From: JBBREP01 sp963716525
Lineage (GTDB): Bacteria; Actinomycetota; Acidimicrobiia; IMCC26256; PALSA-610
DNA length: 64,000 bases
Assembly: GCA_963716525.1 (NCBI GenBank)
Contig: OY970315.1
Location: 496,001-560,000 of the forward strand
Direction of reading: 5' to 3'
In this document: in pieces, positions 1-10,954 of the stretch
Layout: each line of letters begins with the position of its first letter
Numbering within the stretch: position 1 is the first letter of the stretch
Position numbers and translations under genes: made by a program
The notes under the pieces: model-generated
Told to the model about the DNA's origin: nothing
Database searches by the model: none
Seen by the model: only the letters and a program-made list of their open reading frames with translations

Positions 1-767
1 TTGCCGAAGTCGAGCGCGTTCTTGCGCGACGCGTCGCGCGCCATCCAGAGCGCCCGCACGGTGCCCTGCACCGCTACGGGCGGCTGTGCCGCGATCGTGG
101 TGGCGACGCGGGCCGCGGCCTCGGCCAGCTCGGTGTCGGGCACGACCTCGGTGACGAGACCGATCTCGTAGGCGCGGCGGGCCGACACCCGCTCGTGCGC
201 GCCCATGAGCGCGATGCGCATGATCTCGTGGAAGGGAGTCTTCTGCAGCATGTGCATGGACTCGAAGCACGCGGTCATGCCGTAGGTGACGTGCGGGTCG
301 AAGAATGTCGCCGACTCCGACGCGATGATGAACTCCACCTCACCGAGCATGTAGAACGCGCCGCCGCACGCCATGCCGTTCACAGCGGCGATCACCGGCT
401 TCCAGAGATCGTTCGACTTCGGCCCGATGTTCTCCCCCGGGTCGTCGAAATGCCATGGCGTCGCGCTCGTACCCGATCCGACGGGCACCGCCGCCTTCCC
501 CGCGGCGTCGGCGTCCTCGACCCAGTGCCCCATCGCCTCCTGCCGGTCGATGCCGGTGCAGAACGCCTTGGGACCCGCGCCGGTGAGCACGAGGCAGCGC
601 ACGTCGTCGTTGTGTCGCGCCGAGCGCCACACCGACTTCAGCTCCTGCTGCATGCGGTAGTTGAAGGCGTTGTGCACCTCGGGACGGTGCATCGTGACGA
701 ACGCGACGCCGGCGCGCTCCTCGTAGCGAACGGTCTCGAATGCGTCGAACGGGATCTCCTCGAACAT
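1..767 (-). CDS. Enoyl-CoA hydratase/isomerase (crotonase) family protein, 3' end outside window
   Basis: Crotonase-fold acyl-CoA enzyme; the exact substrate cannot be told. Read from ATG at 767, the frame stays open for 255 codons to the left edge, so the C-terminus is missing. It begins MFEEIPFDAFETVRYEE and has the two oxyanion-hole segments of the family: CTGIDR near residue 66, and NGMACGGAFYMLGEVEF near residue 118. Between them lies a loop of about 25 residues, longer than in typical hydratases. The gene is on the same strand as the glycosyltransferases upstream of it but is separated from them by 68 bp and has no evident functional tie to them. Confidence 0.85.
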   Translation of the reverse strand, partial: MFEEIPFDAFETVRYEERAGVAFVTMHRPEVHNAFNYRMQQELKSVWRSARHNDDVRCLVLTGAGPKAFCTGIDRQEAMGHWVEDADAAGKAAVPVGSGTSATPWHFDDPGENIGPKSNDLWKPVIAAVNGMACGGAFYMLGEVEFIIASESATFFDPHVTYGMTACFESMHMLQKTPFHEIMRIALMGAHERVSARRAYEIGLVTEVVPDTELAEAAARVATTIAAQPPVAVQGTVRALWMARDASRKNALDFG

Positions 768-835
768 GTTCGAGGATCGTATGGGGACACCGCGAGGCGG
801 GGCGATCTGCGCCGCGAGGCCGCCGGCCGGCCGGC

Positions 836-2131
836 TCAGCGCGCGGTGGTCTCGCGGGTGTCGCCCACGTCGTGCCGGCGCGGCACGAGCGACGGCGACG
901 GCGACGGCTCGACGATCGCCGGGCGGTCCAGATAGTCGTCGAGCACGACCACGCGCTGGCGTCGGACAGCGTCGCGACGCTCCCGGACGAGCCAGATCAG
1001 GTATGCACTCGTGGCCGCGAACAGCAGCACGTTGACCCACACGGTAGGCATGGTGCCCTGGCGGCCGAAGGGGTGCACGAACGGATTGACGAGCGACCCG
1101 ATCGCGGTGAACAGGCCGAGCAGCCAGAGATGCGGACGCCGCCGTGTGGTCACGTAGAGCACGGCGAGGAACGGCACGACCCATACCAGATACTGCTCGT
1201 TCACGACCTTGCTGAACACGATGAACGCGCAGAAGGCCGCGCAGCAGTATTCCGGCAGTTCCAGCATCGTCAGGGCCACGAGCGACACGAAGAAGCCGAG
1301 CAGCACGAACGTGCCGATGGCCCGGGTCATGTCCTTGCCCCACATCTCGCTGAGCGGCAACAGCCATGAAAGGTTCGTGGGCGTCTTGTTCGCGTCGTAG
1401 AGCAGCACCGACTTCACGACGGCGACGGGGCTGAGGAGGATGAGCGGCAACGACACGACGACCGTGGCGGCGACCGTGCCCCAGAACATGCGCGCCCGCT
1501 CGCGACCGTTGCGCAGGAACCACGGCAGCAGGAACGCGGGGAAGGTCTTGGCGGCCACCGCGAGCCCGAGGTAGATGGGCGAGCGCGACCGGCGCCCGTC
1601 GGCGCGCAGCACCGGCGGGCCTGCGAGCAGCGCCGCGAGCAACAACGCGAGGCACAGGCTGTCGAAGCGCCCGTAGAACGCGCCGTTGTAGAGCACGAGC
1701 GGGTTCAGCCACCACAGCGCGACGGCGAGCACCTCGTCGCGTTGCGACACGCCACGAGCGCGGCACCACCGCACGATGGCCCACACCACGCCGGCGTCGC
1801 CCGCGAGCACTGGGAGCTTGCCGAAGATCGTGAACGGCACTGACGTGACCGTCGCGAGGAAGCGGAACGGCAGCTCGATGTAGGCGAACAGCGGCAGGTA
1901 GCCGTACGGCCCACCGGGAAGGTGCGCGGGCGGATGCGCGTAGAAGTTGTTGCCGTGCAACAACGCGTTCGACACGAGGTTCCAGACGACGAAGTCCTGG
2001 CCGAACGTGATCGGCACGAGCACCACACGCGCGAGCGCGCCGATCAGCAACACGATCGTCATCGGTGCGAGCCGGCGCGGCCGCGCCGCGCGACGGTATG
2101 GTGTGGCGCGACCCGTGTGCACTGCCGTCAT
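836..2131 (-). CDS. Polytopic membrane glycosyltransferase (GT87/mannosyltransferase-like)
   Basis: A 431-residue integral membrane protein with about ten hydrophobic segments. It resembles polyprenyl-phosphate-sugar dependent GT-C enzymes of the GT87/PIG-M type: an early extracytoplasmic loop with DFVVWNLVSN and FYAHPPAHLPGG, and the later segments WWLNPLVLYNGAFYGRFDS and FSKVVNEQYLVWVVPF. The likely role is transfer of a sugar to an envelope glycan or lipid on the outer face of the membrane. The ATG at 2131 (MTAVHTGRATPYRR) is chosen because it lies 7 bp after the stop of the upstream glycosyltransferase; an earlier in-frame start would overlap that gene. Family placement is inference from pattern; the sugar donor is unknown. 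Confidence 0.7.
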   Translation of the reverse strand: MTAVHTGRATPYRRAARPRRLAPMTIVLLIGALARVVLVPITFGQDFVVWNLVSNALLHGNNFYAHPPAHLPGGPYGYLPLFAYIELPFRFLATVTSVPFTIFGKLPVLAGDAGVVWAIVRWCRARGVSQRDEVLAVALWWLNPLVLYNGAFYGRFDSLCLALLLAALLAGPPVLRADGRRSRSPIYLGLAVAAKTFPAFLLPWFLRNGRERARMFWGTVAATVVVSLPLILLSPVAVVKSVLLYDANKTPTNLSWLLPLSEMWGKDMTRAIGTFVLLGFFVSLVALTMLELPEYCCAAFCAFIVFSKVVNEQYLVWVVPFLAVLYVTTRRRPHLWLLGLFTAIGSLVNPFVHPFGRQGTMPTVWVNVLLFAATSAYLIWLVRERRDAVRRQRVVVLDDYLDRPAIVEPSPSPSLVPRRHDVGDTRETTAR

Positions 2132-2138
2132 CGCAGCG

Positions 2139-3414
2139 TCATCGCATCGAGCCCACGGATGCCGAGGGTTGCCTGCCGGATCGTCCAAGACTACGCGCCG
2201 TGAGCGCGAACGCGGCGAGCACGACAATGACCGGTTCGAGCGGCATCCGGAACCGCTGATTGCCGTAGCCCACCACGGTCGACACGACCACGGCGGCGAA
2301 GGGGACGATCAGCACCCGGCGGGCCGAACCGGCTCCAAGGCGCACGAAACCGGCCACCGCGAGCAGCGCCAACACCACGTACATCACGAACCCCACCTTC
2401 GACACAGTCTCGTCCCGCCCCTCATACGCGCTCTCGACCGCCAGCTCGTGCCACGGGTCGAACACCCCGAACGTGAGACCGAGACGCGCGGGCACGACGA
2501 CCGCCAGGCGGCCGGTGTGGCCGCGCAGGTAGTCGACCCCACGGTCGCGGACGTACTGGTTGACCGCGATCTCGCCGCGCCGCCCGGCCCGATCGGCCTG
2601 CTGGAGCTGCAGGCACCCTTCGTCCCACGCGCCGAGGCGGTCGCCGTAGTACGTGGTGTGGCAGTTCGCCCCGGCGATGACGTCCCAGGTGTTGACGGCT
2701 ACCGGAACGAACGTGTGCATCTGCACCTCGTTGCGGACCATCCACCCACCGACGAGGACGATCGAGGCAACGAGCCCGGCCGCGAGCAGCTGCGCGGCAC
2801 GCCGCCAATCGCGGCCGCCGGCCGTGCGGGTGACGCACCACACGATGGCGCCGGCGAGCAGCACGCTGAAGAGGAGCCCGTCCGAGCGGGTGAGCGCGCC
2901 GTAGCCGAGCGGCAGGCCGAGCAGGAGCAGGCGCCCGGTCGTCGGTCGCTCGAGCGCTGCGCAGCGCGAGCAGCAGGGCAAGGGTCACGAGGAAGGCGGT
3001 GAGCGCCTCGGTCATCAGCGCGCCCTCGGCGAGGAACAACGGCGGGTAGACCGCGGCGAGCGCACCCGCGACGAGCCCGGTCGTCGCGCCGCCGAGCCGG
3101 CGGCCGAGCAGCGCCACGACCAGCGTGGTGGCCGTGCCGGTAACGGCCATCGCGACGAGCAGCTCGGTGAAGTGGCTCAGGCCGAGCACCTGCAGCACCG
3201 CGAGAAACGCCGGGTAGCCCGGCGGGAACAGCGCGGTGGCAATGCCCCCGATCTCGTAGCGGCCGTGGTGCGAGAGCCCGTACGCGAGCCGCAGGTACGC
3301 GTTGGCGTCGTAGCCGACCGGGGTGCCCCTGCTGTACCACAGGACGTACGCGACGCGGATCGCGAGCGCGACGACCGCGATGACCACGAGCCCGGCGGAG
3401 AAGCGCTTCGACAT
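2139..3414 (-). pseudogene. GT39/ArnT-like membrane glycosyltransferase, reading frame interrupted once
   Basis: Starting at ATG 3414 (MSKRFSAGLVVIAVVALAIR), the first part carries the GT39-type first loop with GTPVGYDANAYLRLAYGL and FPPGYPAFLAVLQVLG. The reading then moves to another frame between about 2940 and 2985. The second part has several membrane helices and ends FRMPLEPVIVVLAAF with the stop at 2139. Both halves are typical glycosyltransferase sequence without gaps, so one indel explains the break; a consensus error is as likely as real loss. It lies 7 bp upstream of the next glycosyltransferase and is probably co-transcribed with it. It is divergent from the beta-galactosidase gene, with only 87 bp between the starts. 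Confidence 0.7.
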
Positions 3415-3501
3415 CGAGCCGCCGTCATCGTCCGCGGCGCCGCCCGGGGACGCACGTTCGTCCGCCGCGCTGCTCACGAACCGCACCGTAGGGTTGCGCC
3501 G

Positions 3502-6500
3502 ATGCCGGTTCCGGGTTTTGATCTCGGCGCCACCCGCCCATGGGAGGCACCCGAGCTTGTCGCTGTCGGTCGGCTGCCGATGCGGGCACCGCTGCTGCCG
3601 GCACCCGACGCGGCAACCGCGGGTCGGGCGCTCGTGACGGCTCACCGTGGTTCCGGCGCCTCGACGGCCGCTGGCGCTTCACGCTCGCCGGGTCCCCTGA
3701 GGCCGCCCCGGCCGGGTTCGAGCAACCCGGCTTCGACGACTCGGCGTGGGCGCGCGTGGCGGTGCCCGGCTGCTGGACGATGCAGCCGCCTCCAGTCGCC
3801 GGCGACGGCGCCGATGGTCTCGACCGCCCCGTCTACACGAACGTGCAGATGCCGTTCCGCCCGCGGCCGCCGTTCGTACCGCAGGCGAACCCCACCGGCT
3901 CGTACCGGACTTCGTTCACCGTGCCCCGTGCCTGGCGGGGCCGGCGCGTGGTGCTCCACGTCGGCGCGGCGGAGAGCGTGCTGTTCGTGTGGGTCAACGG
4001 CCATGCGGTCGGCATGAGCAAGGACAGCCGGCTCGCCGCCGAGTTCGACGTCACCGACCACGTGCGGATCGGCCGGCGCAACTCGCTGTGCGCCATGGTC
4101 GTGCGCTGGTCGGACGCCAGCTACGTGGAGGACCAGGACCAGTGGTGGCACGCCGGCATTCACCGCGAGGTGGTGCTCTACTCCACCGCGCCCACCTACC
4201 TCGCCGACGTGGAGGCGATCGGCGGGCTCGCCGCCGACCTGCGCACCGGCACGCTCGACGTGCGGGTCGAGGTCGGCTGGTCCGCGAGCCCCTCGGGGCT
4301 GCGTCCCGATGCCGGTTGGCGGGTCGAGGTGCAGCTCGAGTCGCTGGGGGGCCAGCGCGTCGGCCGGTCGGAACGGCTCGAGATCCCGTGGCGGGCCGGG
4401 CCGTACGAGTTCGAGGGGCACGTGGCGCGGTGGCATCTCGACGTTCCCGGCGCGCTGCGGTGGAGCCACGAGACGCCGTCGCTCTACCGCGTCGTCGTCA
4501 CGCTGTTCGACCCTTCGGGCGCGGTGCGCGAGGTAAACGCGTGCCGGGTGGGATTCCGCCGGGTCGAAGTGCGCGGCACCGCGTTCCTGGTGAACGGGGC
4601 GCCGGTCACGTTCTTCGGCGTGAACCGGCACGACTTCGACCCCGACACGGGGCGCGTCGTCACCGAGGAACAGATGCGCGCCGAGCTCGTGCTCCTGAAG
4701 CAGTTCGGCTTCAACGCGCTGCGCACGTCGCACTCCCCGAACGATCCCCGCCTGCTCGACCTGTGCGACGAGCTCGGGATGATGGTGGTCGACGAGGCGA
4801 ACATCGAGAGCCACGCGCTCAACTTCTCGCTCGTCCACGACCCGCGCTACCGCGCCCAGTGGATGGAGCGCGGCTGTCGCATGGTGGAACGCGACAAGAA
4901 CCATCCGTCGGTGGTGATGTGGTCGCTCGGCAACGAGAGCGGCTACGGCGCAGTGCACGACGCGCTCGCGGCGTGGATCCGGCACCGCGATCCGTCGCGC
5001 CCGCTCCACTACGAGGGCGCGATCATGCTCGACTGGCAGGGTGGGCATGCGGCCACCGACGTGCTGTGCCCGATGTACCCGGAAATCTGGACCATCGAGG
5101 CCGCCGCACCGGCGCGGCCGCCTCCCCGCATCCCTGCGCTCGAAGGGGCCTGCACCGCTGCCGCGTGAGCGACCGGCCGGTGATCCTGTGCGAGTACTCG
5201 CACGCCATGGGGAACAGCAACGGCTGCCTCGGCGAGTACTTCGACGCGTTCGAGCGCTACGCGCCGCTGCAGGGCGGCTTCATCTGGGAACTCTGGGACC
5301 ACGGCTTGCGGCAACGGTTGCCCGATGGTTCCACTCGCTGGGCCTACGGCGGCGACTTCGGCGAACGCCGGCACGACGCGAACTTCTGCTGCGACGGCCT
5401 GCTCTGGCCCGACCGGCGACCGAAGCCGGCGATGTGGGAGCACCACTTCCTCGCGCGGCCGGTGTCGGTTGCTCCGGCCCGCGGGCGCGTGCGGATCACC
5501 AACCGGCAATGGTTCCGCGACCTGTCGTGGCTGCGGGCCCGCGTGGAGGTCGCCGTCGACGGCAAGGTCGTGCGGTCGGCGCGCCTCGAGGCACCACCGG
5601 TCGCGCCCCGGTCGTCGGTCGCGGTCGACCTACCCGTCGCGCTCGATGCGTTGCCGCCGGGCGAGTGCACGGTGACCGTCCGCTGGAGCACCGCGCGCGC
5701 CTCGGCCTGGGCGCCGGCCGGTCATCCGGTCGGCCACGACCAGTGGATCGTGCGGCGCCCCCGCTCCGCGCCGCGCGCTGCCGCGGCAGCGCGCGGCCGC
5801 CGAAGGTCGTTGTCACTCGACGACGTGCTTGCGTCGCCGCCCCGGTTGACGCTGTGGCGGGCGCCGATCGACAACGACGGTTTGAAGCTCGCCCTCGGCC
5901 CCCTGACGCCGTTCGGCCGCTGGCGCGAGTGGGGTCTCGACGGCCCGGAGCCACCCGCCGACGTCGAGCACCGGACGCGCACCACGATCGCGAAGGACGG
6001 CACGATCACGTTCCACGAAGCGGTTGTCGTGCCGCAGCGCCTGGCCGACCTTCCGCGCGTCGGTATCCGGTTCGATCTCGTGCCCGGCTTCGAGGCGTTG
6101 GAGTGGTACGGGCGCGGGCCGCACGAGTGCTACCCGGATCGCCAGCGCGGCGCCGCGCTCGGGCGTTACCGCTCGACCGTCACCGACGAGTACGTGCCGT
6201 ACGTGATGCCCCAGGAGCACGGCCTGCACACCGACGTGCGGTGGATGGAGCTGCGCCGTGCGGCCGACGGCGCGCGCGTGCGCATCGATGCGCCCGCACC
6301 GTTCATGTGCAGCGCGCTGCACCACACACCCGAGCAGTTGACCGCGGCCTTGCACGACATCGAGCTCGTTCCCCGGCCCGAGACGACCGTGCACGTCGAC
6401 CACGCGCACCGTGGATTGGGAACCATGAGCTGCGGCCCCGACACGCTGCCGCAGTACAAGCTCGGCCCCGGCACCTACAAATGGACCTGGCGCATCACGG

Positions 6501-6508
6501 TGTCGTGA
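3502..6508 (+). pseudogene. GH2 beta-galactosidase (LacZ type), frame interrupted twice
   Basis: Glycoside hydrolase family 2 enzyme splitting beta-galactosides; no signal peptide, so cytoplasmic. From ATG 3502 it reads RPWEAPELVAVGRLPMRAPL, as in LacZ N-termini, shifts frame near 3620-3645, and shifts again between about 5090 and 5165. The proton donor is in WSLGNESGYG (Glu codon 4935-4937) and the nucleophile in LCEYSHAMGNS (Glu codon 5192-5194), so both catalytic residues survive but in different frames. The full span equals about 1000 residues, normal for LacZ. The stretch joining domains 4 and 5 (near 5740-5830) looks short for the family. A TAGGGT box at 3489-3494 sits 7 bases before the ATG, suggesting a leaderless message. 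The 3' end overlaps the convergent lipoprotein gene by 14 bp. Confidence 0.8.
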
Positions 6509-7589
6509 ACGCGATCGGGCGCCACGTCCGCCCGGCATCGGTGGTGAGGTACAGCGCGTGGATGTCGTGCGGCGGTACGCCGGCGATCGCGTAACCCTGG
6601 GTCGCGGTCGTGAAGCCGTTCTCGCCGTACGCGACCTCGAACGGCGGCATCGGGACCAGGCTGCCGAGACTCCGTAGCGACCGATGGAACGTCGTTCCGG
6701 CGTCGGTTGACACGAAGTGGCTCACCGCCGCCGCGGGACCCTCGGCGTACGTGAAGCAATCGGCGGCAAGCTCCGAACCCGACAGGTCGATGCTGATCTC
6801 GGGGTAACCGTTTCCCTTCGCGGTCTTGCACGGCGCGGTCGGCCACGGACGCCAGGCACCATTCGAGTAGCGGCCCGCACCGAGCAGGCCGCGATTCACG
6901 TCGAGCAGCCACGCACGTGAGCCGCGGACGACGAGCTGCGGTCCGCCGCCGCCGCCGTTACCGACAGGCAGCGACAACGCAGCGGCAGCGAAGCGGTCCT
7001 CACGTAGTCCGCTCGTCTCGAGGACGAAATGAACCGTGGCGGACCCGCAGTCCGCAGTGGTCACGACGTGCACGACGCCCGTGCCGATCTCGAGTGCGTC
7101 GATCCGCGTGCAGTCCTGCCGCCCGTTCACGAGCGGCACGGGTTGCCAGTGCGCACCGCCGTCGTGCGTCGTCCACAACCGCTGGCCGAACAGGTAGCCG
7201 TCGCGTGCATCGGCGAACCGGACACCGTCGAGATCCTCGTGGCCGTTGTCGCCGACGGTCAACGCAGGGATGTGCACCGACTGCCATGATCCGCCGCGAT
7301 CGCCGCTACGCAGCAGTTCGGCGTCGCAGATGATCGAGTACGACGGTGCGCAGCGCGAGCCACCGAGGACGAACGCAGTCGTCGCCGAGATGAACGTCGC
7401 CGAGAACGGCTGGAACCGGCCGGCCCGAAGCACGGTTGGGAGTGTGGTGATCTTCGGCCGGGCGACGACGGTCGTCGACGTGGTGGTCACCGCACGAGTG
7501 CTCGTCGTCGTCGGCACACTCGCCCGGTGCGAACTACTGCACGCCGAGGCCGCGACCACCATGCACGCCGCGACAAACCTGCGCCTCAC
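6495..7589 (-). CDS. Secreted lipoprotein with BNR/Asp-box beta-propeller repeats
   Basis: Exported lipoprotein with a Thr-rich linker followed by sialidase-type repeats. GTG 7589 is chosen as start because it gives a short lipoprotein signal, MRRRFVAACMVVAASAC, with the lipid-modified Cys in the ASAC box; the ATG at 7625 would put a strong hairpin into the first codons. Asp-box motifs (S-x-D-x-G-x-x-W) are seen as SGDRGGSWQS, THDGGAHWQP and TTDAGRTWRP, spread over about 330 residues. Such propellers usually bind ligands or assist assembly rather than act as sialidases, and I see no catalytic Arg triad. It follows the sigma factor gene but is separated from it by two terminator-like hairpins. 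Confidence 0.7.
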   Translation of the reverse strand: MRRRFVAACMVVAASACSSSHRASVPTTTSTRAVTTTSTTVVARPKITTLPTVLRAGRFQPFSATFISATTAFVLGGSRCAPSYSIICDAELLRSGDRGGSWQSVHIPALTVGDNGHEDLDGVRFADARDGYLFGQRLWTTHDGGAHWQPVPLVNGRQDCTRIDALEIGTGVVHVVTTADCGSATVHFVLETSGLREDRFAAAALSLPVGNGGGGGPQLVVRGSRAWLLDVNRGLLGAGRYSNGAWRPWPTAPCKTAKGNGYPEISIDLSGSELAADCFTYAEGPAAAVSHFVSTDAGTTFHRSLRSLGSLVPMPPFEVAYGENGFTTATQGYAIAGVPPHDIHALYLTTDAGRTWRPIAFTTP

Positions 7590-7593
7590 GCGA

Positions 7594-7622
7594 GAACGAC
7601 GCCCAATCGGCGGGCGTCGTTC
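7594..7622. terminator. Perfect 11-bp inverted repeat, loop 7
   Basis: The arms are GAACGACGCCC at 7594-7604 and GGGCGTCGTTC at 7612-7622. It lies 5 bases upstream of the GTG start of the lipoprotein and behind the sigma factor gene. It may be the second of two tandem terminators, or a 5' UTR stem affecting translation of the lipoprotein. There is no U tract. Confidence 0.5.
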
Positions 7623-7630
7623 CATAGGGC

Positions 7631-7672
7631 GTTGGCCGGATTTCGGGGCGGTGGCCCCGAAACTCGGCCAAC
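7631..7672 (-). terminator. 19-bp stem-loop after the sigma factor gene
   Basis: The arms at 7631-7649 and 7654-7672 pair at 17 of 19 positions around a 4-base loop. The stem starts 8 bases past the sigma factor stop at 7680 and is the strongest hairpin of this region. It lacks a U tract, as is common for terminators of high-GC actinobacteria. Confidence 0.65.
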
Positions 7673-7679
7673 GGCGAGG

Positions 7680-8618
7680 TCAGACCGCTTCGAGCAGCGC
7701 CCGGGCACCGACGTCGCTGGCCGGGTGGCGCAGCTTCGACAGGGCGCGGGCCTCGAGCTGGCGGATGCGCTCACGGGTGAGGCCGAAGTGCTCGGCGATC
7801 TCCTCCAGCGAGCGCTCCTGGCCGTCGAGGCCGAAGCGCAGGCGCAGGATCGTGCGCTCGCGCTCGTCGAGCACCGACAGGATCCGCTCCACCTCGCGGG
7901 GCAGCAGCGCGGTGGCCGCGGCCTCGAACGGTGAGGCAGCACCGGCATCGGCCACGAAGTCGCCGCGCTCGGCGTCGCCGTCGTCGCGCAGCGGCTCGTC
8001 GAGCGACACCGGGTCGCTCGCGTAGCTGTGCACCTCGACGACCTTCTCGAGCGGCAGGCCTGCCGACGCCGCAACCTCGGCGATCGTGGGCGTGCGGCCG
8101 AGCTCGCTCTCGAGCTGGGCCCGCACCTTCATCACCCGGGCGAGCGTGTCGCCGGCGTGGACTGGCAGGCGGATCACGCGCGACGAGTTGGCGATGCCGC
8201 GCTGGAGCGCCTGGCGGATCCACCAGGTGGCGTAGGTGGAGAACTTGAAGCCCTTGCGCCAGTCGAACTTCTCGACCGCATGGATGAGGCCGAGGTTGCC
8301 CTCCTGGATCAGGTCGAGCAGCGGCAGGCCGCTCGCCTGGTACTTCTTGGCGATCGAGACCACGAGGCGGAGGTTCGCGTTCACGAACTCACGCTTGGCG
8401 TCCTCGCCGTCGCGCAGCTGGCGGCGGAGGCGGCGCTTGTCGGCCGGCGTGAGCTTGGTGCCAGCCGAGAGCTGCTCGGTAGCCTCCTTGCCACCGTCGA
8501 TGCGCTGGGCGAGACGGACCTCGTCGTCCTTGGTCAGCAAGTCGTACCGACCGATGTCCTGCAGGTACAGCCGGACCAGGTCCTGGTCCTCGCTACGGTC
8601 GAGACGGTCGTCAGCCAC
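7680..8618 (-). CDS. RNA polymerase sigma factor, RpoD/SigA (sigma-70) family
   Basis: Sigma-70 factor of 312 residues. Region 1.2 is seen as DQDLVRLYLQDIGRYDLLT, region 2 as NLRLVVSIAKKYQASGLPLL through GNLGLIHAVEKFDWRKGFKF and STYATWWIRQALQRGI, region 3 after residue 150, and region 4 as LRLRFGLDGQERSLEEIAEH with TRERIRQLEARALSKLRHP. It lacks a long region 1.1, so it may be a group 2 (HrdB/SigB-like) factor or a short housekeeping sigma. GTG 8618 is preferred over ATG 8645 because GGAAGG (8625-8630) lies 6 bases upstream of it. Its own promoter would be in the 313 bp before the gene. Confidence 0.93.
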   Translation of the reverse strand: MADDRLDRSEDQDLVRLYLQDIGRYDLLTKDDEVRLAQRIDGGKEATEQLSAGTKLTPADKRRLRRQLRDGEDAKREFVNANLRLVVSIAKKYQASGLPLLDLIQEGNLGLIHAVEKFDWRKGFKFSTYATWWIRQALQRGIANSSRVIRLPVHAGDTLARVMKVRAQLESELGRTPTIAEVAASAGLPLEKVVEVHSYASDPVSLDEPLRDDGDAERGDFVADAGAASPFEAAATALLPREVERILSVLDERERTILRLRFGLDGQERSLEEIAEHFGLTRERIRQLEARALSKLRHPASDVGARALLEAV

Positions 8619-8931
8619 AACATTCCTTCCGCTCACGGGGTTCACGGTGCCCTGCGAGCAACGATCTGCTCGGGATCCGCCGGGTCGCCGACGTACTCCC
8701 AGAGCATGACAGCAACCGCGGCCAGATGTGGGGAATTCCCTCCGGCCGGGTGATTGTCCCAGGTCCGGGGGTGCCGAGTCGAGGCGAAACCGTGAAGATT
8801 TTCCGAGGTTTCCCCGATGCGGCCGACTTCACGCAGGTTCCATCGGCCGCCTGAGCACCGTAACTGGACGGCGGGCGCCTGATCGGCCCAATTCTTGGTA
8901 GTCCGTTGCGAAATCCTGACTGAGGCGACGT
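8619..8931. other. Non-coding gap upstream of the sigma factor gene
   Basis: This gap separates the acetoacetyl-CoA synthetase stop from the sigma factor start. It holds the Shine-Dalgarno of the sigma gene (8625-8630), a perfect palindrome GGGAATTCCC at 8731-8740, and an 8-bp inverted repeat GCGGCCGA/TCGGCCGC at 8819-8826 and 8843-8850 that could end the upstream transcript. I find no convincing -35/-10 pair and no gene. Confidence 0.5.
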
Positions 8932-10947
<2,016 letters not shown>

Positions 10948-10954
10948 GCAGAGA

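Noticed and set aside
8731..8740. GGGAATTCCC as an operator of the sigma factor gene
   Set aside because: A single 10-bp palindrome without a promoter beside it or a second copy; kept only as a remark.
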